Below are positions 34,801 to 46,154 of a stretch of DNA of 47,020 nt, piece after piece. The position numbers were made by a program, and so were the translations under genes. The notes beneath the pieces are model-generated. The model did not search any database and was not told the origin of the DNA. It worked only from the letters and a program-made list of their open reading frames with translations. Origin of the DNA: Penium margaritaceum (taxonomy: Eukaryota > Streptophyta > Zygnematophyceae > Desmidiales > Peniaceae); NCBI GenBank assembly GCA_023375785.1, contig SZWC01000851.1, positions 221,684-268,703 of the forward strand, given 5' to 3'. Every line of letters starts with the position of its first letter. Positions within the stretch are counted from its first letter, which is position 1.

Positions 34801-37800
34801 CGAAAGAATTCCACTGTGTGTGGTCAACTTATAATACGAGTCACAAATGGTCAGAGGAGGAAACGATGGTTTGGAAACACTAGTTATTGACTAGCAAGTA
34901 CAATGACCTTAAAAAAGTACTGGCATGGAGTGGCTACCACGCACAATGACCAACCAAAGTAGGCATATGTCACTAACCGTGACCAAAGAATTTCGCTGTG
35001 GGTGGTTAATGTATACAACCCATAATACGAGTCACAAATGGTAAGAGGGGGAAACAATCGTTCCGGCATATACTTTATCAAATAGAAAGTACAAAGAACT
35101 TCAATAAGTAGTGGCACTGCGTGGCTACCATGCACAATGACCAACCAAAGTAGGAATATGTCACTGAACATAACCAAAAGAATTTCACTATATGTGGTCA
35201 ACGTTGACAACTCAGAACACGAGTCACAAATGGACATAGGGGGAAACAATGGTTTGGGAATACTTATAATCAAATTGCAAGTACAAAAACCCTCAGTACA
35301 TATTGGCACAGTGTGGCTACGATGCACATGACCAACCAAAGTTGGCATATGTCACTGATCATGACCAAAGAAATTCTACTGTGTGTTGTCAACGTTGACA
35401 ACTAATAACACGAGTCACAAATGCTCAGAGGGGGAAACAATGGTGTATAAATACTAGTTATCTACTAGCAAGAACAAAAATCTTCAATAAACAGTGGCAC
35501 GGTGTGGCTACCATGCACAATGACCAACCAAAATAGGCATATGTCACTGACCATGACCAAAGAATTTCACTATGTGTGGTCAACATTGACAACTCATAAT
35601 AAAAGTCACAAATGGTCATAGGGGGAAACAGTGGTTTAGGAATACTAGGTATCGTCTGGCATGTACAAAGACCTTCAATGCATAGTGGCACAGTGTGACT
35701 ACCATGCACAATGACCAACCAAAGTGGGCCTATGTCACTGACTATGACCAAAGAATTTCACTATGTGTGGTCAATTTTGACAACTCATAACACGAGTCAA
35801 AAATCGTCAGAGGAGGTAAAAATGGTTTGGGAACACTCGGTATTAACTAGCAAGTACAAAGACCTTCAATAAGTAGTGGCACAATGTGGCTACCATGCAC
35901 AATGACCAACCAAAGGAGGCATATGTCACTGACCATAACCAAAAGAATTTCACTATGTGTGGGACACCATTGACAACTCATAATACAAGACACAAATGGT
36001 CAGAGGGGGGAAACAATGGTTTGGGAATACTAGGTATCAACTAGAAAGTACAAAGATCTTCAATGAGTAGTGGCACAGTGTGGCTACCATGCACAATGAC
36101 CAACCAAAGAAGGCATATGTCACTGACCATGACCAAAGAATTCCACTATGTGTGGTCGACGTTGACAACTCATAACACGAGTCACAATGGTCATAGGGGG
36201 ATACAATGGTTCGGAAACACTTGTTATCAACTAGCAAGTACAAATATCTTCAATGAGTAGTGGCACGGTGTTGCTACCATGAAAAATGACCAACCAAAGG
36301 AGGCGTACATCACTTATCATGATCAAAGAGGTTCACTGTGTGGTCAATGTTGACGACTCATAACACGAGTCACACATGGTCAGAGGGGGAAACAATGGTT
36401 CGGGAATACTATTTGTTGACTAGTAAGTACAAAGATATTCAATTGGTAGTGGAAAGCTGTGGCTACCATGCACAGTTTCCAACCAAAGTAAGCACATGTC
36501 ACTGAACATGACCAATGAATTTCACTACGATGGATCAACGTTCACAACTCATAATACAAGTCACAAATGGTCAGAGGGGGAAACAATGATTTGGGAAAAC
36601 TAGTTATGAACTAGAAAATACAAAGATATTCAATAAGTAGTGGCATGGTGTGTCTACCATGCACAATGACCAATGACAGTATGCATATGTCACTGAACAT
36701 GACCCAAAGAATTTAATTATGTGTGGCCAACGTTGAAAACTCATAATACGAGTCACAAATGGTCAGAGGGAAAAACAATGGTGTGGAAATACTAGTTTCC
36801 AACTAGCAGGAACAAAGACTTTGAATAAGTAAGGGCACGGTGTGGCTACAATGCACAATGACCAACCAAAGTAGGCATATGTCAATTATCATACCCATAG
36901 AGTTTCACTATGTGTGGTCGATGTTGACAACTCAACACACGAGTCATAAATGGTCAGAGGGGGAAACAATGGTTTGGGAATGCTAGTTATTGACTAGCAA
37001 GTACAAAGATCTTCAATAAGTATTAGCACTTTGTGGCTACCATGCACAATGACCAACCAAAGTCTGCATATGTCACTGACTATGACCAAAGATTTTCACT
37101 GTCTGTGGTCAACATTGACAACTCATAACACGAGTCACAAATGGTCAGAGGGGTAAAAAATGGTTTGGAAATACTAGTTCTTGACAAGAAATTACAATGA
37201 TCTTTAATAAGTAGTGGCACGGACTGGCTGCCATGCACAATGACCAATCAAAGTATGCATATGTCTCTGACCATGACCAAATCATTTTTTATGTGTGGAC
37301 AAAGTTGACAACTCATAACACGAGTCACAAATGGTCAGAGGAGGAACCGATGGTTTGGTAATACTAGTTACGGACTAGCAAGTATAAAGATCTTCAATAC
37401 ATAGTGGCACGGTGTGGCTACCATGCACAATGACCAATCGGAATAGGAATATGTCACCGAGCATGACCTAAGAATTTCACTATGATGGGTCAACATGCAC
37501 AACTCATAATGCAAGTCACAAATGGTCAGAGGGGGAAACAATGGTTTGGGAATACTAATTATCAATTAACAATACAAAGCCCTTAAGTAAGTAGTGGCAC
37601 GGTGTGGCTACCATGCATAATGACCAACCAAAGTAGGCATATGTCACTGACCATGACCGAAGAATTCCACTATGTGTGGTCAACGTTGACAATCCATAAT
37701 ATGTGTCACAAATGGTCAGAGGAGGAAACATAGGCATGGGAATTCTAGATATTGACTAGAAAGTAGACACACCTTCAATAAGTAGTGGCACGGTGTGGCA

Positions 37801-38757
37801 ACCATGCACAATGAGCAATGAAAGTATGCATGTCACTGACCATGACCAAAGAGTTCCACAATGTGTGGTCAACAATGGCAATCCACAATACTAGTCACAA
37901 ATAGTCAGAGGGAGAAACAATGGATTGGGAATACTAATTATCGACTTACAAGTACAAATACTTACAATCAGTAGTGGCAGGGCGTGGGTACCATGCACAA
38001 TGACCAACCAAAGTAGGCATCTGACACTGACCATGACCAAAGAAATTAACTATGATGGGTCAAGGTTGACAACTCATAATACGAGTCACAAATGGTCAGA
38101 GGGTGAAAAAATGATTTGGGAACACTGGGTATCATCTAGCAAGTACAAAGACCTTCAATACGTAGTGGCACGGTGTGGTTACCATGCACAATGACCAACC
38201 AAAGTAGGCATGCATCACTTATCATGACCAAAGTGTTTCACTATGTGTGGTCAACGTTGACAACTCATAACATGAGTCACAAATTGTCAGAGGGGGAAAA
38301 ATGGTTTGGAAACACCAGGTCTCGTCTAGCAAGTACAAAGTCCTTCTATAGGTAATGGCATGGTGTGGCTACCGTGCACAGTGACCAACCAAAGTAGGCA
38401 TATGTCACTGCCTATGAACAAATTAATTTCACTATGTGGTCAATGTTGACAAATCATAACATGTGTCACAAATGGTCAGAGGGGGAAAGAATGGTTTGGG
38501 AATACTAGTTATCAACTAGAAAGTACAAAGACGTTCGATAAGTAGTGGCACGGTGTGGCTACCATGCACAATGACCAACCAAAGTATGCGCATGTCACTG
38601 ACCATGACCAAAGAATTTCACTATGGGTGGTCAACGTTGACAACTCATAATACGAGTCACAAATGGTCAGAGGGAGAAACAATGGTTTGGGAATACTAGT
38701 TATCAACTAGCAATTATTAAGACCTTCAATAAGTAGTGGCACGATGCAGCTACCATG
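22817..38757. repeat. Satellite array, block 3
   Basis: About 84 monomers, resuming exactly at the hAT target-site duplication (GTGTGTGGTCAAC). The CACTATGATGGGTCAAC variant, replacing CACTATGTGTGGTCAAC, marks certain monomers and recurs at about 26998, 27952, 28523, 29470, 30420, 31754, 32932, 33683, 36529, 37494 and 38054, often 945-968 apart. The block ends abruptly at about 38757 (AGCTACCATG) against the minisatellite. All short frames in it are satellite translations and not genes. Confidence 0.97.
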
Positions 38758-38771
38758 GCCCGGGTGTGGCC
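38758..38771. other. Junction between satellite and minisatellite
   Basis: Satellite ends in mid-monomer at AGCTACCATG and is followed by GCCCGGGTGTGGCC, then the first TAGTTGCACC minisatellite units. No target-site duplication or transposon end is visible here. Confidence 0.6.
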
Positions 38772-40083
38772 GTAGTTGCACCTTAGTTGGCCCCTAGGTT
38801 CACCCTAGTTGTGCCCTACTTGTACCCTAGTTGGGCCCTATATATGCCCTAGTTGTGCCCTAGTTGCGCCGTACTTGCGCCTTACTTGTGCCCTACTTAC
38901 ACCCTACTTGCGCCCTAACTACGCCTCAGTTGGTCACTAGCCACGCCCTAGTTGCGCCCTAGTTGCGCCCCATTTGCGTCCTACTTGTGCCCTACTTGCG
39001 CCCTAGTTGTGCCCTAGTTATGCCCTAGTTGTGCCCTAGATGTGTCCTAGTTGTGCCCTAGTTGTGCCTCAATTGGGCACCAACTATGCCCTAGTTGTGC
39101 CGTAGTTGCGTCCTAGTTGCACCCTAGTTGCACCCTAGTTGTGCCGTAGTTGCGCCCTATTTCCGTCCTAATTGTGCCCTAGTTGCACCTTAGTTGCACC
39201 CTACTTGTGCCCTACTTGCACTATAGTTGAGCCCTACTTCCACCCTAGTTGCGCCCTAGTTGCACCCTAGTTGCACCCTAGTTGTGCCCTACTTGCGCCC
39301 TGCTTGCATCCTAGTTGCGTCCTAGTTGCGCCCTACTTGCACCCTACTTGCACCCTAGTTGCGTCCTAGTTTTTTCCTAGTTGTGCCCTAGTTGCACCTC
39401 AGTTGGACACTAACTAAGCCCTAGTTGCGCCCTAGTTGTGCCCTAGTTGTGCCCTACTTGTGCCGTACTTGTTCCCTAATTGCGCCCTAGTTGTCTCCTA
39501 GTTACGTCCTACTTACGTCCTAGTTGTCCCTTAGTTGGGCACTAGCTACGCCCTAGTTGCGCCTTAATTGCACCCTAGTTGTGTCCTACTTGCACCCTTC
39601 TTGCACCGTAGGTGCACCTTAGTTGTGCCCTAGTTGCGTCCTAGTTACGTCCTAGTTGCACTTCGGTTAGGTACTAGCTACGCCCTAGTTGCGCCCTTGT
39701 TGCATCCTAGTTGTGCCCTACTTGCGCCCTACTTGCGCCCTAGTTGTGCCCTAATTGCACCCTAGTTGCACCCTAGTTGCACCCTACTGACGTCCTTCTT
39801 GTGCCCTAGTTGCGCACTAGTTTTGTCCTAGTTGCGCCCTACTTGCGCCCTACTTGCACGCTAGTTACACCCTAGTTGCACACTAGTTGTGCCCTACTTG
39901 CGCCCTACTTGCACCCTAGTTGCACCCTAGTTGTACCCTAGTTACATCTTACTTATGCCCTAGTTGTACCCTCCTTGTACCCTAGTTGCGCCCTAGTTAT
40001 GCCCTACTTGCTTCCTACTTGGGCTCTACTTGTAAACTAGTTGCGTCCTACTTGCACCCTAGTTGTACCTCGTTTGTGCCCTA
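38772..40083. repeat. 11-bp minisatellite, block A
   Basis: About 1.3 kb of head-to-tail 11-bp units, consensus TTGYRCCCTAG (for example TTGCGCCCTAG, TTGTGCCCTAC). A distinct phase-breaking segment, CTCAGTTGGGCACTAGCTAC, recurs at about 38924, 39067, 39397, 39529 and 39661. The block ends at the TA where the pogo-like element inserted. Confidence 0.96.
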
Positions 40084-40447
40084 CCCAGCTGCTTGATGAT
40101 TTCGATATTAAATATTTTTGACCTAGTTGAAAGTCACCGAATTTGATGTGCTCATCGAATTCAAGGGACTACTGAATTATCATAAAATGTGGTTCGTCGA
40201 ATTCAAGGGTCTACCTCATGATTTACCCCATTTAGGGGCTGGGTGCTACTGCTGCTTTCTTTGGGTGTGAAAGAAACAGGAAAAAACAAATAGACGACTG
40301 TGAAAAAGCATTCGGCGATTTCAGGTACTCTTACTTTAAAGTTGCAAAGATTTGGATAGTCAAAGATTCGAACATCGATCGAGATTGTGGCAAGAATAGT
40401 TTATTTTTCCACACAGTGAGCCATATACGCAAGGCACATGAGAAATC
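40084..40447 (-). other. pogo-like element 3' non-coding end
   Basis: An AT-rich terminal region containing repeats of CATCGAATTCAAGGG / CGTCGAATTCAAGGG (about 40154-40210), probable transposase-binding or UTR sequence. No gene is seen. Confidence 0.6.
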
Positions 40448-42570
40448 TTAGTCTACGAAATCCTCCTCATCACATGCCTCATCATGGAACAGCAGCTCGC
40501 TGGCGTATGGGGCTGCTTCATGACGGAATGCCGGATCGAATACACGAGTGAAACCCGAGCGAGCCCATGCGTTTTTTACCATGGGCTCCGCCTCACGGAT
40601 GTAGTCCCATGCATCGATGAACCATGCGCATGCCTCCTCCTTGAGGTCTTTTATGCCGATGTGCATCGTCCCCCCCTCACGACTACGCTCCGCACCCGAC
40701 ATCGAAAAAAGTTCTTCCAGTTTGTTCTTTAGCGGGCGAATGATGCCCACGTCAGCAGGCTGCGCTTTCGATGTGCATCCTGCAGGAATGTAAACAGTGT
40801 GCATGAACTTAAATTTGTCCTGCAGCCAGAGCTGAAAAGAAGCGGACGTGTGCGGATGCCAGGTATCGAGCACGGGCAGCAGATCTGCCTCGCCCTCGCG
40901 GACCCCCAGCGCCGCACACGTCCGCTTGTAGTACGGGTGGACGATGGTGTGAATCCACTCTTTTTTCGTGTCAGCTTTGGCCCAATGGGAGGGCGTGCAC
41001 GTCAGGTTCCAACCAGCGTCGATGAGGGCCTCGGCGTGGACTCCACGTGGAAGACAGCGAGAGGTCTTCCCGCCGAAAATCAGCTGCATCGGCTTGAGTT
41101 CTCCGGTCATGGACGATGTGACAAGTGCGGTGATGGCACGTTTGTCCTCGAGGCCCACGATCTGAATGTCCTCGGGCCCCGTAGGCGCGTACGTGTGACC
41201 TGCTGAGGGAAGAAGCTGGATGCCGGTGTGATCCCCATTAGTACCATGAAGGGTTTGATGCCGTACAGGTTCACCATGCATGCTGCACGGCGATGGAAAG
41301 TAAGGATCTTTTTCTCGTAGTCATCCGGCACCTTCTGCGCAGCAATAGTTCCGCTACGCCACGTCCACCCAAGCTCTCTCTTTATAAAACGACGGACCCA
41401 CGACCGAGCAAAAGCACGTGTACCCATCCGTTTGAGCTCATCTGGGGCGCGCCGAGCAATGACCCCACGAATCTCGCGGCGGATGATCTTTGAATTTAGG
41501 GCATGTCCAGCCGACCGAGCATCCCGGAGCGTCGATTTAATCTCATGGACGATCGCAGGGTTTTCGTCGAGCCAAGCACTTTTACCCTTGCACCCATGTT
41601 TCCGTTTTTTCTCTCGAATAGGCGCAGACGGTGCACAAACAATAGAAGCAAGCACCGCACCCTCGTACTGCTTCTTCACTACTTTTGTACCATCCACAAA
41701 CCATCCTGCTACTGTGCTAGGAGCAAGTCTGTCATACACTGAGTAACCATCAGGAGTCCTAAATGTTTTCCTAAGATGCATAACAGCGGCGTAAGCCATC
41801 GGATGAGACTTGTACGCCTTGAAAATTTTCTTGAAGTTTCTGCTACCGAACCAATCACAGTAGCGGCCACGCTTCTTCGAAGTTGCGGATGATGCAGCTG
41901 ATGTGGACGTCGTTGACTCGGAGAGCTGCACCGCAAGGCAGTCCGTGTCGGTCGAGTCGTCTGACGACTGCTCCTCCGTCCCACTTGACGTTCCGGACTC
42001 CGCCGATGACGCTGACGGGCTGCTCGAAACGACGTGCACCACGGGCAACTTCGGGGAACCAATGAAAACCGACCCCGAGCGCTGGCTGGTGCGAGGAGGA
42101 GACTTGGAGGGCGCAAATGCATCGTCGGAAGCCGTGCCCTTGTCGACGTTGAAGTGTGGAGGAGGGGGTGTAGAGTCCACACGTGCTTTACCCTTCTCGG
42201 CCGCTGTAAAACAACGCGCACGAGGGGGAGAGAGGGAAGAAGCAGCTCGTGGAGCAGCAGCAGATGACGTACTTGCTCCGGGCGCGTAGTTCGTGAACTT
42301 CCGGGGGGGACACGGCGTCAACGTGGAGTTGCACGCCTTGTCCTCCACCGGAGCAGCGGGTAGGGACATCGGAGACTCCACGTACGTGCCGACGAAGTCG
42401 GCATGCATGCACGGAGCCTCCGTGTTGTCCGAAGTCAGCTTCGTCACCTTCCGCGGACGTCCCACAGGTCGTCTTGTTGGCACGGGGCATGGAGGAGGAC
42501 CCTGATGAGCGGCCTCGTGCAGACGACGAGTCCTCTCGTCGGCGGACACCTTCTTCAAAAACCGGTCCAT
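40448..42570 (-). pseudogene. pogo-like DDE transposase (single frameshift)
   Basis: The start is taken at MDRFLKKVSADERTRR (ATG 42568-42570); the frame is open to 42690 but that extension looks unlike protein. The N-terminus has an AT-hook-like RRPVGRPRKVTK, then a long Ser/Pro/Thr-rich region. Next are a DNA-binding part (WFGSRNFKKIFKAYK...APSTVAGWF) and a CENP-B/HTH-like part ending WVRRFIKRELGWTWRSGTIA. A one-base loss at about 41236-41245 shifts the frame just before the first catalytic Asp (GDHTGIQLLP, codon 41233-41231). The second Asp is in LPVLDTWHPH (40867-40865) and the third in SKAQPADVGI (40753-40751), giving DD37D. The C-terminus is acidic (DEACDEEDFVD) and stops at TAA 40448-40450. 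Apart from the frameshift the catalytic residues are complete. It would cut and paste the element at TA sites. Confidence 0.9.
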
Positions 42571-42984
42571 GGTGGATGAGGGAAGGAAGAAGTTGGGTGT
42601 AGGTCGACAATGACGTGTGTACCTGCTCTTTCCCACGACCTTCATGTCTTTATGAAGGCATGCAGGCCTTGGGCAAGGGCAGCTCAACACTTAGCGCGTC
42701 CGTATTGCATCCGCTCCTACGGCCACCTTCATCGATGCGGTGACGACCGTTGGGCTAAGAAATTTTTTTCTGACTCGATGCGTGCGTGCGCACTCGCAAA
42801 CGGTCGCACGACGTCGAAATAAATGAACACAAAGAAATTGACCTCGACCGCTCGTCGAAATTAAAGGACCATGCATAAGCTGCTCGACGAATTCAACGGA
42901 ACACTAATATGTTTAAACCCTGGTCGAAATCAAGGATTCCTAAATTCTTAAAAAAACCATTGTCGAAATCAATGAGCAGTAGGG
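42571..42984 (-). other. pogo-like element 5' non-coding end
   Basis: The upstream region of the transposase. It carries CGAAATTAAAGG, CGACGAATTCAACGG and CGAAATCAAGG motifs between about 42815 and 42975, mirroring those at the other end. No clear promoter box is seen. Confidence 0.6.
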
Positions 42985-45545
42985 TAGTTGCGCCTCAGTT
43001 GGGCATTAGCTACGCCCTAGTTGTGCCCTTGTTACATCCTAGTTATACCCTACTTGCGCCCTACTTGTGTCCTACCTACGTCTAAGTTGCGCCCTAGTTG
43101 CACCCTAGTTGTGCCCTACTTGCACCACAATTGGGCACTAGCTACGCCCTAGTTGCACCCTAGTTGCACCCTAGTTGTACCCTAGTTGCGCCCTACTTGT
43201 GCCCTACTTACTGCCTACTTGCAACCTAGTTGCGCCCTAGTTGCGTCCTAGTTGTGCCCTAGTTGCGCCTCAGTTGCGTACTAGCTATGCCCTAGTTGCG
43301 CCCTAGTTTGTCCTAGTTGTGCCCTAGTTGTGTCCTAGTTGCGTCCTAGTTGCGCCCTATTTGCACCCTACTTGTGTCCTAGTTATGTCCTAGTTGCTTC
43401 CTAGTTACGACCTACTTGCGCCTTACTTGCGCCCTGCTTGCACCCTAGTTGCATCCTACTTGCTTCCTACTTGCGCCCTACTTGCACCCTAGTTTCGCCC
43501 TAGTTGTACCCTAGTTACGTCATTCTTGTGTCCTACTTGCGCCCTGGTTGTACCCTAGTTGCGCCCTAGTTGCGCCCTAGTTGCACACTACTTGTGCCCT
43601 AGTTACGCCCTACTTGCACCCTAGCTGCGTCCTAGTTGTGCCTCAATTGGACATTAGCTACGTCCTAGTTGCGCCTTTGTTGTGCCGTAGCTGCACCCTA
43701 CTTGCATCCAACTTGTGTCGTAGCTGCACCCTCCTTGCACCCTAGTTGGACCAGACTTGCGTCCTAGTTGCACCAGTTGAGCCTCAGTTGGACACTCACT
43801 ACGCCCTAGTTGCATCCTAGTTACACCCTAGTTGTACCCTCGTTGTGCCCTAGTTGCACCCTAGTTGCATCCCAGTTGCACCCTAGTTGCACCCTACTTG
43901 CACCCTACTTGCGTCCTAGTTGTGCCCTACTTGCGGCCTACTTGCACCCTACTTGCACCCTAGTTGCCCCCTAGTTGTGTCCTACTTGCACCCTACTTGT
44001 GGCCTACTTGTGTCCTACTTGCACCCTAGTTGCACCCTAGTTATGCCCTAGTTGCATCCTACTCACGCCCTACTGGCACCCTTGTTGTGCCCTAGTTGCG
44101 CCCTACTTGTGTCCTACTTGCACCCTAGTTGTGCCCTAGTTTTGCTGTAGTTGCGCCTTAGTTGGGCATTAGCTACGCCCTAGTTATGCCATAGTTGCAT
44201 CCTACTTGCGCCCTACTTACGCCATAGTTGCACCCTAGTTGCGACCTAGTTGCGCCCTAGTTGTGTCCTTGTTGCGCAACAGTTGGACACCAGCTACGCT
44301 CTAGTTGTGCCCTAGTTACACCCCAGTTGTGCCCTACTTGCGTCCTACTTTCTCCCTAGTTGAACCCTAATTGCATCCTAGTTGCATCCTAGTTGCGTCC
44401 TATTTGTGCCTCACTTGGGTACTAGCTCCACCCTAGTTGCGCCCTAGTTATGCCCTAGTTGCACCATAGTTGCGCCCTAGTTGCACCTTAGTTGCGTCCT
44501 ACTTGCGCCCTACTTGCACCCTAGTTACTTCCTAGTTGCATCCTACTTGCGCCCTACTTGCGTCCCATTTGCACCCTAGTTGTGCCCTAGTTACACCCTA
44601 GTTGCGTCCTACTTGCACCCTACTTGCGCCCATCTTTCGCCCTAGTTGCACCCTAGTTATGCCCTAGTTGCACCATAGTTACGCCCTACTTGTGTCATAC
44701 TTGTGTCCTAGTTGCGCCCTAGCTGTGTGCTAGTTGCGCCCTACTTGCACCCTAGTTGCGCTGTACTTGCACCCTAGTTGCACCTTAGTTGCGCCTCAGT
44801 TGGGCACTAGCTACACCATAGTTACACCCTAGTTGCACCCTAGTTGTGCCCTGGCTGCGCCCTACTTGTGCCCTACTTGTGCCCTAGTTGCGCCCTACTT
44901 GCGCGCTAGTTGCGCCCAAGTTGCGTCCTAGTTGTGCCCTAGTTGCGCTTCAGTTGGGCACTAGTTACCTCATAGTTGCGCCCTAGTTGCACCCTATTTG
45001 CGCCCTAGTCGTGCCATAGTTGCACCCTAGTTGCGCTCTACTTGCATCCTAGCTGCGACCTACTTGCGCCCTAGTTGCGCCTTGGTTGCGCCCTAGTTGC
45101 GACCTACTTGTACCCTACTTCCGCCATAGTTGTGCCCTAGTTGTACCCTTGTTGCGTCCTACTTGCGCCCTACTTGCGCCCTAGTTGCGCCCTAGTTGCA
45201 CCCTAGTTGCACCCTAGTTGCGCCGTAGTTGCACCCTACTTACACCCTACTGGCACCCTAGTTGCGCCCTAGTTGCGTCCTAGTTGCATCCTAGTTTCGC
45301 CCTACTTAAGCCCTACTTACGCCCTATTTGCGCCCTAGTTGCATTTTATTTGCGCCTCAATTTGGCATTAGCTATGCCCTAGTTGTACCCTAGTTGCACC
45401 CTAGTCGCAACCTAGTTGCGTCCTACTTGCGTCCTACTTGTGCCATAGTTACGCCGTACATGCGTCCTTACACCCGACTTGCGCCCTAGTTGTGCCCTAG
45501 TTGCGCCTCAGTTGGGTACTAGCGGCACCCTAGTTGCGCCCTATG
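42985..45545. repeat. 11-bp minisatellite, block B
   Basis: About 2.56 kb of the same 11-bp units, in phase with block A once the pogo-like element is removed. The phase-breaking CTCAGTTGGGCACTAGCTAC segment recurs at about 42993, 43125, 43268, 43641, 43792, 44156, 44278, 44409, 44793, 44948, 45354 and 45506. The array stops at about 45545 (GCGCCCTATGTTAATC). Confidence 0.96.
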
Positions 45546-46128
45546 TTAATCATGTTTCGTCCATCCACCAAAAGAGGGGAGAAGAGAAGGCCCGGGGTCA
45601 AGATTACGGGGGAGGGGAGGTCGGATCATCCGCCGGCAGCCGACCGAGGTGAGAAAAATCCTGAAAGGTGCAGCTCGAATCCTGGGAGGAGCGGGGCTCG
45701 GACGGGAAGTTCAAATGGATATTGTCGTCCGACCGGACTGACGGGAGAGGAGGGGAAAATGGGTCCGAGGCTCGTGTGATGGCAACAGAGCCACGCCGTG
45801 CCTTGGAGGAAGGAGCGGCATTCGAGACGCCTTATCCCCAGAGGTGTTTTGATGTGCGAGCCGCGCCAGAGCATTCCAACCAGAAGGGGCGCCGGGAAGG
45901 GCAACGCGGGGAAAGATAAGAAGAGAAGACTGGAAGAAGATTGCTGCTCACGAACCGTTGAGGAGACGAACTGATGCAAACGATGCACACTGCCAGTGAT
46001 CTCCAGACACGAACCAGTTGCTTCGCAAGCGGCAGCCTAGTCTCTTACCGGACTTCTTTCCCGTCGAGTGTTTGCCTCTGTTGACATGGTGTGCCCCTTG
46101 CCATGAGTTCCGTTGAGTGTACTCCCTG

Positions 46129-46154
46129 GTTTGACCACTGAGGAGTGGTCAAAC
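46129..46154. repeat. 11-bp perfect inverted repeat
   Basis: GTTTGACCACT, a 4-base loop GAGG, then AGTGGTCAAAC. It could form a hairpin. It is not followed by a T-run, and there is no gene to terminate here. Confidence 0.85.

Larger units (their letters stand above)
40084..42984 (-). mobile_element. pogo-like Tc1/mariner DNA transposon with TA target duplication
   Basis: A 2901-bp element. The left end reads CCCAGCTGCTTGATGATTTC; the right end read inward is CCCTACTGCTCATTGATTTC. About 17 of the first 23 bases agree. TA flanks both sides (40082-40083 and 42985-42986), and deleting the element plus one TA restores GTGCCCTAGTTGCGCC, a normal minisatellite junction. Subterminal TCGAATTCAAGG/CGAAATCAAGG motifs recur near both ends. 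One minus-strand transposase with a single frameshift fills most of the interior. Confidence 0.93.

Noticed and set aside
2185-38757. Dozens of 60-150 residue frames on both strands (for example repeated LPCTMTNQSRHMSLTMTKEF or ICLLWLVIVHGSHTVPLLIE)
   Set aside because: They are translations of satellite monomers. The 191-bp period is not divisible by 3, so each frame breaks within one to three monomers, and none has a domain or start context.
41903-42289. Plus-strand frames opposite the pogo-like transposase
   Set aside because: Antisense shadows; the minus-strand frame has the conserved DDE motifs.
38772-45545. Interstitial telomere
   Set aside because: The unit is 11 bp (TTGCGCCCTAG), not TTTAGGG or a variant of it; only the CCCTA core is shared.
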